In this document: positions 39,606-50,400 of the stretch, piece by piece
Layout of the letters: every line of letters begins with the position of its first letter
Position numbering within the stretch: position 1 is the stretch's first letter
Source of the DNA: Steromphala cineraria
Lineage: Eukaryota > Mollusca > Gastropoda > Trochida > Trochidae
Assembly (NCBI GenBank): GCA_916613615.1
Contig: OU744727.1
Location: forward strand, 17,492,093 to 17,556,092
DNA: 64,000 bases
Direction: 5' to 3'
The notes under the pieces: generated by a model
What the model saw: the letters and a program-made list of their open reading frames with translations, nothing else
What the model was told of the DNA's origin: nothing
Database searches by the model: none
Program-made: the position numbers and the translations under genes

Positions 39606-40078
39606 GAATCCTCTTATCGTCACTTGCGACTATATTTATATATTTACATCTCGAGGCGTTTTTGTTCTTAGAGAATAAGGTAAGAATAAAGTACAACTTG
39701 AAGTCAGTTTTGTTTTTACTTCATAATCTAATGTTTAAGTTAGCCAAATTTCTCTTCCATTTCGATGATTGAATAAGTGAGTAGAAGTCAATTCACACCT
39801 CCCTTAGATCTGATCTCAGCAAGATTCAAGATTAAAAAATCTAGAAAGATAATTAAACTCAGGTTAGTAATAAATGTTATTATAATGTTTTATGTGGTTA
39901 AATGGGTAGTTTTCATTAATATATATATAAGGACAGTCTTGTATATATCTAATAAGGTAAATAAGGTCGCACGTAAAAGGGAAAGTAGATATGAATATCA
40001 AATACTTCAGATAAGACTTGCTGTAGGTGGCATGCGTCATCCAGTCCATTAAAATGATACCTTCAACAAGTGTCTTCT
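39606..40078. repeat. Right copy of the long duplication flanking the LINE
   Basis: 473 bp of unit sequence beginning exactly at the LINE 5' end. It repeats what precedes the LINE 3' end. Confidence 0.8.
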
Positions 40079-40125
40079 GGCGTACTTGTAATTTGTCAGA
40101 CAAGGTCTGATTTCATTTAATGACA

Positions 40126-40293
40126 CATCTTCCTACACAAAGCCTAAAACGCTAGTTTCTGAAAAGTCAGTATTATCCCTTGCTTCTAGCGCCCCTACAG
40201 GCTAGAGAGCAAGCATAGACAAGTAAAGGGTCAGCAGCAAGGGATCAACTGACAGTTCGGAAACTGGCATTTCAGGCTTTGTGTGGGAAGATG
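40126..40293. mobile_element. 168-bp inverted-repeat element (U5 copy)
   Basis: Conserved arms as in U4; lies just right of the LINE flanking duplication. Confidence 0.7.
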
Positions 40294-41022
40294 CTTATGA
40301 CAATGCACAAGATAAAGACGCCTTAACAAGATTCAAAATTTATCTTATCAATCAGTAAAGAAATGAGCATGACATGCAAATTTTAATAGAAATAGGTATA
40401 CAAAATAGAGCCATTGGCTCTGTTGCTCAACAGGCTTCATTATCAAGTTTGCTTTAGGGTATGGTCAATGTGCATATTAAAATCTCCATTACATGAGGAG
40501 TGTCAACAAAATATTTCAGCAAAAGGCACCACTCCATCATTAGGTCTGATCACATGTCAATTTTCGTTAAAAAAATATTGAAATGTTTTTTAGATATGGC
40601 TCAGAAACAGACCCTACCCCGATATGCATTAAGTTAAAACCCTCATATGCACCGAGATCAAATGGTTTCCATGGGAACAAGAAAAATAGAAAATTCAGAA
40701 TAACCAAAATAAAAAAATGCACCACTCCACCACTAGATCTAACCGCATACTAAGTTTCGTAAAAAAATATTGCATGTGTTTTTTTAGTAATGGCCGGAAA
40801 CAAAAGCATTTCGGCTTTGCGTTTTCGAGATGTAGCCGCTGAAATCATTGTCTCCCTCATAGCTTTGCGGGACACATATTAAGCAAATACCTTACTCATT
40901 TTGCAAAGAAAATAACTGTTACTTTGCGTCATCATATTAGGAAACAAAGCCCCTATGATATAATTGAATACTTCATTGATATATTCAAATTATAAAAATG
41001 TAGGAGAATTATAAATATAAAA

Positions 41023-42741
41023 TTACATGTCCAAATTGTAACGATATTTGCTTGATAATAATAATTGACAACAACACCAAATATTCATTATAATTTGATA
41101 TTTTGCAAGCTTCATCAGTCTATCATCGATAACTTCTGTGACAAATTTTGGTAAATAAAATGCATTAGTTATTAAGTTATGAGGCAAACAACCTCCCAAA
41201 TGAAGAGGTGACTGATTTGAAATTACCACTCCATATTTGAAATTACCACTCCATATTTGAAAGTACAACTCCATATTTGAAAGTACAACTCCATATTTGA
41301 AATAACCACTCCATATTTGAAATTACCACTCCATAGTTGAAATTACCACTCCATATTTGTGATCTCTCACAAGATCTCGCGCTATTTATAGTGCAAGATG
41401 CAGGTTTGACGATTCCAGGTTTTTCATCATGATATCAACTCTGTTAAAAATTCCAATTAAAGTATTTAACACATTGCTATGGGTTATAGGACCTCACCAT
41501 GATCATACAAATACACAGTGAGTGTATTCAAGGATTATGTCGGATGTTCGATATCTTGTTTTCCATTAATTCTTATATGATGATGATATTGTTGAGTCTA
41601 TAGTGATCTCTTTTACTTTGTTGCTATAACAGAAGGTATCACTGAAGTTACTGCACTCAAGGACAAAATACAGATTTGTTCAATCTATTATCTAAAATGT
41701 ATAAATACAACAAACATACATATAGGTTTATCATGTCCTGTCTCTATGCTTCGTGAACAAATTAAATTTGATATTTACCTGATTTCTTCATCCCCCTTTG
41801 CTTTGTAAGCTTCTCATATGAGATGAAAGTGGTAGAAGATTTCGACAGGATTTCCTTCTTTGTTGTGCGATGGTCATCAACAGAGAAACCTGAACCAACG
41901 ATAAGGAATTATCAACATCATTATCAGTTTTGTAACGGAGAGATGTTAAATACTTGCGCAGATCTTTACTGCATACATCACTCGTTTGTTGCATTCGATA
42001 CATAGGCATTTGGTATAACATCTTGACTTTCACTGGAACATTTACCAAATCTAAATGTTTACTTTCTTAAAACTTATATGTTTTCACTATAAGTTGAAAT
42101 CGTTAATGCTGATAATATAACTAATTATTAATTAGCTATCAATTATATGGCATTTATACAATTTATACGGCCTGCACTATACGAATCCGCAACTGGGCCA
42201 AAACAGGGAAAACTGGGCCAATACGAGCAAAACAGGGCCAATACGAGCAGACTGGGCCAATACAAGTCTGAGCATGCGCATACACACATAAATGGCGAGA
42301 GTCCGAAGCTATCACTTCGTTCATCAATCTCATTGATAATTTTGATTTCGGTAATAATTAACTCTCTGTTGTTGTGCAAGTAAATTACAAAGTAGCTAAT
42401 TAATAAAAACGTCATTAATCGCCTCGGGCCAATACAGCAGACCTTGAACCTGTAACTGGACCAATACGGAAAAACTTGATTAATAACATTATAATATAAG
42501 CATATTTACCATGATGAGTTGGTTCCCGGAATTTGAGTTTAGAAGCAGCTGTCCCCATATAGTCTGTGGGGAAATGAAGTTTGCATATCAACATCACTTT
42601 ATCAAAGTTAGAATATGAACATGTCATTCTTCCACAAGGATCTTTGTTCGTTTGCCTATCATATGAGCGACTGCTTCTATCTGCAAGTTCTTTGTGTCCA
42701 TACAGAGATACACAAAGAAGCAGGGTCTGTATACCAGCCAT
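41023..42741 (-). pseudogene. Broken copy of the candidate array gene (U5)
   Basis: Exon A (42741 to 42510) is open. Exon B (42050 to 41779) ends early because the KGRRR codons have become GGA TGA near 41788. Exon C (41211 to 41023) is present. The break differs from that in U4. Confidence 0.25.
41222..41361. repeat. 20-bp minisatellite, 7 copies (U5)
   Basis: Shares the paired AGTACAACTCC variants with U4 and lacks one standard copy. Confidence 0.95.
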
Positions 42742-43726
42742 TGTGAGTAGAATAATACTGTTTTATCTAACATGTAACAAATGCCATTTTCATTTTCGTA
42801 CAGATTCTCGTCTCAGGGCACAAAACAAGACTACATCATTTTACATTTTTAAATATGCTGTTTGCAATAATGACATATTTAGTTACAACATTTATACCAT
42901 TATAATACTTCTAGAATAAGATGCAATGTATATTTCATTGTAATTGAAAGTTTTATAGGGGCTTTTGTATAAAAGGGGCAATTTAAAATCTGAGAACGAG
43001 AATTTTATCCGAATTTTAATTCATTTTGAATTTACAGAAACATAAAACATAGTCTCAAATTAACCACAAATCTTGCAATTGCTTTTTTATGACAAACTAT
43101 CATTTGAGAGTCGACGTTAATACATTTTCATATAGAACAAATTGAAAGTTGTGATTATCTGTTTAAAACATATCATAATTAGAAAATGTACATCCAATAC
43201 TTTCTACTGACATTAAACAATAAAAATTAGTAAATAAATCATCAATGATCAGTTTAAAGGCCCGTAGTAAAAAGATAAAGTAAAACGATTCTTCGTTATT
43301 TTTTTTATTAACATGTTTACATACGTGTGTCATACGCATGCATTTTCACGGCGTGAAAGGGAGATCGATAAAGAAGCCATTGGGTTATGCAATAGTTTTT
43401 ATTTAAACATCTAAACCATTGGTTTTAAAATAATTTTTACTATGAGTTTCATAAACATCTTTTAACATCCTTCCATATCATCATCTTCCCACGACAATGT
43501 GAAAACGTATCGAGCAACTCCTCGTTTAGACCTTGCCATCACAAGGTAGAAAACTGGTGATCCGGAGCAGCGACACCTATCGTGATCACGAGTTACGCCC
43601 CTTATCAGCTCTTTCAACAATAGCCACTGAAATTGCCGTTTACATTCGGAACAAATTCAAAATAATAACAGACGATCTTTTTGAAATCTATCCGAGTGAA
43701 ATTTAATTTTAAACTTCAATACGCAT

Positions 43727-45642
43727 GGTTGTTTTCCAATCTGATTAAAATCAAATCATTGATTCGCTCCCTTATTTTATTTATGTTATGTTGTAACTGG
43801 TCTCTCATCTGTGATACATTACAATCTAGACTATGATCGAAATCAAATGATACAAGATTGAGAAAAAATCATGAAATACCAAAATTGTTTTCTTTGAAGT
43901 ACAACCTTAATCTTTAATTAACTGATAATTAAATTGTTTTCTCAAAACATCTTAGTCACACGTTTTGCGGTGAGATTTGCAGATTATGAAGATTAGTTTA
44001 AAAGAAGAGTTTAAATTGAGTTCAAATTCAGGCCCGTAAAATGCATACAGCTATTATACAAAATTCACCATGAAATGCTGATCAAATGAAAAATGAAAAA
44101 TGAATTTGGGTGCTTTTGGACTATTTGGATTAATTTGATGTATTGACCACTCCAGATATAACAATTGCTTTGTTATTGACTATTTAATTGAACTAAAAAT
44201 CGCTAAAGTGCAAAAATAATGAAACCACTGAAATCTTGCCAAATATAACTATTGTCAAAGTGGGAAAACTACAATTTAACTTGGATGTTAGGAATGAAAA
44301 ATAACATTTCTGGTCCCTAGTTGACATTCATACACTAAAACCCTTTTTAACATGCAAGATAAGAGAATAGTAAGACATTAAATTTTCAGTACTTTTTTCA
44401 TCAAAAATTGATAAAATCTCTACAATCTTAACATTTGTGAGTAAATTTGAGATTCCTTGAGTTGAACTTGTTGATCAAACACTTCTCCTTCCTTTAGATA
44501 AGCCATTATCTTTGACAGTGACCAATTAATGTCTTTGTGAAGTTTTCTTTAAATTCGATATTGATAATTTTGTGATTTCGAAGGTTCATACTGCTTTAAC
44601 GATAGACTTTTGCTATGGGGTTATTTACCAAAAAGTCATCAATTCACTCAAGAGAATGATAATAATCACATTACAGCAAAAAATATTGACTTTCATTTTA
44701 AATTTTCAGGTAACTTGCATTTTTTGCAAGTCAGTTTTATCCCTTGCTTCTAGCGCCCCTACAGGCTAGAGAGCAAGCATAGACAAGTAAAGGGTCAGCA
44801 GCAAGGGATCAACCGACAGTTCGGAAACTGGCATTTTAGGCTTTGTGTGGGAAGATGCTTATGACAATGCACAAGATAAAGACACCTTTACAAAATTCAA
44901 AATTGATCTTACCAATCAGTTAAGAAATGAGCATTTCCTAATAAGACATGCAAATTTTAATAGAAATAGGTACACAAAATAGAGCCATTGGTTCTGTTAC
45001 TCAACAGGCTTCATTATCAAGTTTTCTTTAGGGTATGGTCAATGTGCATATTAAAATCTCCATTACATGAGGAGTGTCAACAAAATATTTCAGCAAAAGG
45101 CACCACTCCACCATTAGGTCTGATCACATATCAATTTTTGCTAATAAGATATTGAAATGTTTTTGAGATATGGCTCAGAAACGGACCCTACCCCGATATG
45201 CATTAAGTTAAAACCCTCATATGCACCGAGTTCAAATGGTTTCCATGGGAACAAGAAAAATAGAAAATTCAGAATAACCAAAATAAAAAAATGCACCACT
45301 CCACCACTAGATCTAACCGCATACTAAGTTTCGTAAAAAATATTGCATGTGTTTTTTTAGTAATGGCCGGAAACAAAAGCATTTCGGCTTTGCGTTTTCG
45401 AGATGTAGCAGCTGAAATCATTTTCTCCCTCATAGCTTTGCGGGGGACATATTAAGCAAATACCTCACTCATTTTGCAAAGAAAATAACTGTTACTTTGC
45501 GTCATATTAGGAAACAAAGCCCCTATGATATAATTGAATACTTCATTGATATATTCAAATTATAAAAATGTAGGAGAATTATAAATATAAAATTACATGT
45601 CCAAATTGTAACGATATTTGCTTGATAATAATAATTGATAAC
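43727..45642. repeat. Degraded terminal macrosatellite unit U6
   Basis: The last unit is a patchwork: 43727-43810 matches the unit start, about 310 bp is missing, 43811-44090 resumes, a second deletion removes the left end of the 861-868-bp element, 44093-44725 continues, and then the sequence jumps several kilobases into the 168-bp inverted-repeat element and runs to 45642. It stops just before the minisatellite position, and single-copy-like sequence follows. This marks the right boundary of the array. Confidence 0.88.
44729..44857. mobile_element. Broken 168-bp inverted-repeat element (U6)
   Basis: Only the inner part of the left arm (from AGTCAGTTTTATCCC) and the right arm remain. The left end is replaced by sequence from the 861-868-bp element, which marks a rearrangement junction. 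Confidence 0.65.
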
Positions 45643-45851
45643 TATGACATTTATGTGTTAACAATAAAGCAATATTTTAGATCAATCGGTACCTTTTGAT
45701 CACAAAACTTTCAACTAATTTTCGTTTTTTAAAGTCTTATTGTTGTTTTGACAGTATTGTGACATCTTCCCAGTTGATATGATTGGGGTTGGCTTTAGGG
45801 TGGTCACAGATGGCTGATTCGTTGATTGTCAGATTTCTCAGGGGATCGACC
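45643..45851. other. Sequence just beyond the array, nothing recognised
   Basis: AT-rich single-copy-like DNA between the last array base and the SINE-associated repeat. No frame, hairpin or repeat was seen. Confidence 0.5.
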
Positions 45852-46160
45852 ATGTTTCCCCAATGAATGAATGTGCACAATTGCAGATTATTTTGTATGA
45901 GCAAAAGGTACCGACCCAAGATAAGTAGAGACTAAGTGAGGTGATGTCAGGTTTATCGCCGTTTTCAAGAGTATTTCACTTATATCGCAGGATTCGAACC
46001 ACGGACCTCCTGATCCGAAGCCGAACACGCTAACCACTGCGCTAATCCGCCCCCAGATTCTTAGTGGATTGGCCTTTATGTTTCCCCAATGTATGAATGC
46101 CCACAATTGGAGTCTATTTTGTATGAGCAGAAGGTACCGACCCCAGAATTATAGAGACTA
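45852..46160 (-). mobile_element. tRNA-derived SINE with flanking 83-bp direct repeats
   Basis: On the minus strand a tRNA-like head lies at about 46056-45985. It has an A box TAGCGCAGTGG (46044-46034) and a B box GGTTCGAATCC (46000-45990), the internal RNA polymerase III promoter. The anticodon-stem region does not fold as a good tRNA, so this is a SINE head, not a tRNA gene. An 83-bp segment (TGTTTCCCCAATG to TAGAGACTA) occurs at 45852-45934 and again at 46078-46160, flanking the head and body. It is either a shared SINE tail in a tandem arrangement or a long duplication. Confidence 0.75.
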
Positions 46161-46480
46161 AAGGCTATTTTATCACCTTTGCATATGACGAGCTCATCAC
46201 TGTACAAACATTCTCCCCCACCTGGCTGGTTTCCATGTTCATCCAACTTCTCCTTCAAAAACATTATGCATGTGGACAGTTTTGTTGTCCTATGATCACA
46301 AGATGATAAGGAAATAGAATCATTCCTCCATGGGGGACTTCCTGAATGTATGTCATTTATCGAACCACAAATACGGTATTTCATGATGTTGTACAGCTCA
46401 AATTTCATCCAAAAATGCAAACATTTGTTTTCACATAATTTTGTATTGTAATAAGTGGTACATGTTAGCATGCTTGTAAT
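46161..46480 (-). pseudogene. Unrecognised coding-like segment
   Basis: The minus-strand frame is open from 46507 and reads as plausible protein until it enters the SINE-associated repeat: KCLHFWMKFELYN, YRICGSINDIHSG, CDHRTTKLSTC, FLKEKLDEHG, GGGECLYSDELVICKG. Six or more cysteines and mixed codon use look unlike the AT-rich non-coding surroundings. I do not recognise the family and see no clear start or splice sites. It could be an exon of an unannotated gene, a gene fragment or an old transposon piece. Confidence 0.3.
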
Positions 46481-46507
46481 CTTGAAATTTGGAGGAAATA
46501 AAGGCAA

Positions 46508-47104
46508 TATATCTATGTAATCCCTTTGTCATGTTACTGTTACATTTGCTCAATGATGTATTTCTTAACATTGTTAATTAACTCATCTCATACGATACTG
46601 TATATATATACCATATGCGCTCTGTTCTTTTATCCATGTTTGATAACGATTCAAGAATCTGTATAGAAACCTTCGTCTCTAAGAGTAAAGAAGTTGTCAT
46701 CCATAGACACTGTCTTTACGTTTCTTAATGTTTGCTTTCATTGGCTGATAAGACAAGTCATGCCAGATATGTCGATCGTTCAGGAGAAATAACGCTTAGT
46801 CACTTTGCCCTGATAACAACGTAGGCACTTTTTTCGATATGAATATATGACAATAGTATTCAGAAGAATCGGTCACAATCAAAACTCTTGGGCTGTGAAC
46901 AACCTTTTCATGAGATATTTCAAAGATATCAGGTATTTAGTTTGATAATAATGCAATGCCTATCAAAAGGCATAATATCTAATGTTGAGGTATATATACA
47001 CCCCCTGCATCTCCGTTAAAGAAAGAGTAAGATTGTAAAATGTGAGCCATGTTTGACTAAAAGAATAGTTTTAAAACACAACAACAAAAAAACATAAAAT
47101 ACAT
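46508..47104. other. Intergenic, downstream of WDR55; nothing recognised
   Basis: AT-rich, with a short TATATATATA run near 46603. It probably includes the WDR55 3' untranslated region and polyadenylation site adjacent to 47105, but no AATAAA can be assigned confidently. Confidence 0.4.
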
Positions 47105-47453
47105 TTAATCATCACTATCATCATCATCACTATCATCATCATCCTCATCCTCATCCTCCTCATCATCATCATTAGCACTGTCACTTTTGTTTTCTTCTTC
47201 ATCAACAAGTCCAGAAAAAAAATCATCTTTTCTGGAAGAGTTCAACCGTTTGTTCTTATTAGATTTCTTTGCCTTTTTCCTCTCGTTGAGTTCAATGTCC
47301 TCAAGTCCCTCAATATTCCAAAATTTAACCTTTTGATCGTGAGAGCAACTTGCGAGAAGCTGGCCATCATGAGACACACTCAAACTCTCAACAGGGAAGT
47401 CATCATGCTCTCCAACCACGCCCACAAACCTGTTGGGAAGGATACTCACTGCT
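47105..47453 (-). CDS. WDR55: WDR55 coding exon 8 (residues 253-368) and stop
   Basis: Acceptor TTACAG. Encodes the last blade (VSHDGQLLASCSHDQKVKFW), a lysine-rich linker, DDFFSGL and a poly-Asp/Glu tail ending in TAA. The tail is encoded by ATC/ATCATC repeats on the plus strand, a likely site of length variation. Confidence 0.93.
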
Positions 47454-50400
47454 CTGTAACACAATAAACATTGACATGTTTAAATCAAGTAATACTTAGT
47501 AGAGTTATCACGATATACATAATGAAAGAATATGCTATATGGCAAATTTCGGGATTTGTGAAAAAGGGATAGCAATTTGACATTGACTCAACTATAAATT
47601 TCTGAAATCGACCTAGTAACGGCTAATTACGACTAATAAACCGCCTAATTGGGTCGGCGAACAGAATAAAACGTGTGACTGACTCGTGATGTGTTAGAAG
47701 TGAAGTGGTTCCCCAGTTGTATGCCCTCTTTATGTAAAACAACACAAGCTAACAGTAAAGGCCAATGTTCAACTGTCTATTAAATATACTAAACATTATC
47801 CAAACATCTCAATCTTTCAATAAATCGGTAGTTAAATTAATCGTCTGGCAATTTCTATTTACGAATACATAAGACAATGAACATTTTTTTTATAAGACTG
47901 TACGAGAGAACCCGAATGTATTTTCGCCATCAACAATGCTTACGTGTGAACTTTTACATCTTCGAGCACAGTTGTCTGTTCTTATTGGAAATTATTACTT
48001 TAGTATCACAGAAGAACGGATTTGTCCACTTCAGAGAGTGGCGTATCACTTTCCATGGATTGTAACTTCCAACGATAGACCGGCTATAGTCACTTTAAGG
48101 AGTTGATCAATAAGTAAACAACCTCACCTGATTATGCCATCAATAGAGCCTGTACACACTATGTCCCGACCTATGGGTACCATGCAGTCCACGGACATGG
48201 GGTGGCCTGGGAAGCGGTCGCTCATGTTGCCCCACTGGCCCCAGTTGAAGATGTTCAGCACCCCCTCCCCCGTCCCACACACAACCTTGGACTGGCCCTG
48301 GGGGGGTAACAGTGACCAGGTTGTTAGCAGCATGTGACACAGACAAGTGTTGTAGGGGTCACCCATACACTTGTGGGTTATGTAAACTTGTAAAGTGTAG
48401 TATGTAATTCTCATTCATTAAACATTGTATAACACTGTCATATTGTCATCCTTGCACTTTTAGGTTATATAAACTGTTAGAGTGTAGAATATGATTCTCA
48501 TTTATTAGTTTAACATTGAATAACATCGTTGTATTGTCCTGCACTTGCAATACCATCAATGATACTCAGTGAAACACAACTTGATAAAATGTATTCATTT
48601 TCATATGGTTTAGGAACAAAATTTCATACCTTTACTGCAGCAAGACTAAGAAACTCAGAATCGAACAACTCTGATTGTAAATCCATCCTTTTTCTGCGAA
48701 TGTTGAAAGCAGTTAACGTACCATCGCCACTGAAATATGGAGCATTTAACAGTTTTATTTACATTAATTGCATATTAAACAAACACTTATTTTTAGACAC
48801 TGGTATTTTGGCATGAATATGTAAGATTTTGAAATTAATATCACACAACATGGTATTTTTATTAGAATTACAGTTAAACAAAAGGTCATGAAAAAAGAAG
48901 TTTATGTTGTCTTCAACCTTCCACTTCTACAGAGAAATCACACTAACATTAAAACCTTGGCTGTTTGAGTGGACAAATTTATTAAAATCTAAATATTTTA
49001 GATATTTAAATACCTACCTCAACTTAACAAGTTGCCACTTACCTTACTCGATGAGAAAGAGACGTAACAGCGAAAAGTACGCGTAGTAATCCGTACCATA
49101 TGCCCCAGCTACCTACGCCTGAGCGGGTCCGTCACATCCTAAGAAGTAGTCCAAATCATTCTTATGACGAACTGTGAAACAGGAATCCGATGAAGTCCGA
49201 AGGGGAGGCTTGAAGGGAGTTCATCCGTTAAGTTGAGGTAGGTATTTAAATATCTAAAACATTTAGATTTTAATAAATTTTTAACCTACCTCAACTTAAC
49301 AAGTTGCCACTGATCCGACAGAAGGGAGGAGGGAGGACGAGTCAAAGGTGTAGCAGACAAGGTTCCCAGCATATCCTCCCGGAGAGGCGACCACACGGCA
49401 TCTGCACAGAGAGACAGACGGTGAGCCCCATAAAGCCGCCAACAATGAGACAACTCAACAAGTGCATGTGTGAGGAGTGACGAAGTAAAAGCGTTCAGCT
49501 TACCCTAAAGGGTCGTTGGGGCAGCTAGCTGTTGGGCTACCACCAACGGTCCAAAGGATTGCAGTCCCTCCACGTCCTCGACGGCCAGGTCCCAGAGGTA
49601 GTGAGAGGCAAAGACTGTGGTCGAACGCCAGAAACATCCTTCCATGATGGCTGGAACGGAACAGTTGCGGTGAAGCGCCATGGTAGATGCAAGTGCCCGG
49701 ATCTCATTGCTGGCGACAGGATGGGGCAAGCCGGCCGCGTCGTAAGCAGCTAAGATGACGGTCCGGAGCCACAGCGAGAGGGTATTCCTGGTCACCTCGC
49801 CCTTGGCGGAAGGTGAGAAGGGGATAAAGAGTCCTTTCCTAGTACCACGGCGGGGAGTGGAGCGGGCGATGTACTTCTTCAGTCTCCGACGAATGGACGA
49901 TCCTGGAGAGAGAAGGAATGGTAAAAGTTCTGCCGGGCTGGCCTGGGAGCTGGTTTTTGGCGACGAAGTCCCAAAGCAAGCCGAGATGGACTGATCCCTC
50001 CCTGGATTGTTCAAAGCGAACTCTGGTCACGTCTAGGGCATGAAGTTCGCTAACCCTAGCAGCCGTTGCAAAGGAGAGGAGGAAGGACGTCTTCCTTGAC
50101 AGGTCTTGAAACGATGCCTCGGACAGTGGTTCAAACGGAGCTCCTCTGAGATACTTAACCCTCTCCTGACTGCAGGCCGCACCTGCGGCCCAGACTTTAA
50201 TTACTAATTGACACGTCATTGAAATTTGACCCTTTTACATACAAACGACAAACGTGTGTGACGAAGTTCTGTAAATGTTGACAAAGTTTATATTTTTTGA
50301 ATCACAAATCAATAGCCTTTCTCGTGGTGAAATAATTATAATGATCAAGTTTTCCGTTATCAAGAAGTGACAAATTAAAAATATCGAATGTATTTTCAAT

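Larger units (their letters stand above)
29007..43726. repeat. Macrosatellite unit U5 (long form interrupted by a LINE)
   Basis: Subtracting the LINE (33637-39605) and one copy of the flanking duplication leaves about 8.28 kb, a normal long unit. It shares many variants with U4. Near 42420 a small deletion removes the left arm of the conserved hairpin. A private variant CTCGAGG replaces CTAGAGG both left (near 33316) and right (near 39652) of the LINE, showing that both flanks descend from one unit. Confidence 0.9.

Noticed and set aside
45985..46056. Functional tRNA gene
   Set aside because: A and B boxes are good, but the anticodon arm does not pair and the segment is part of a SINE.
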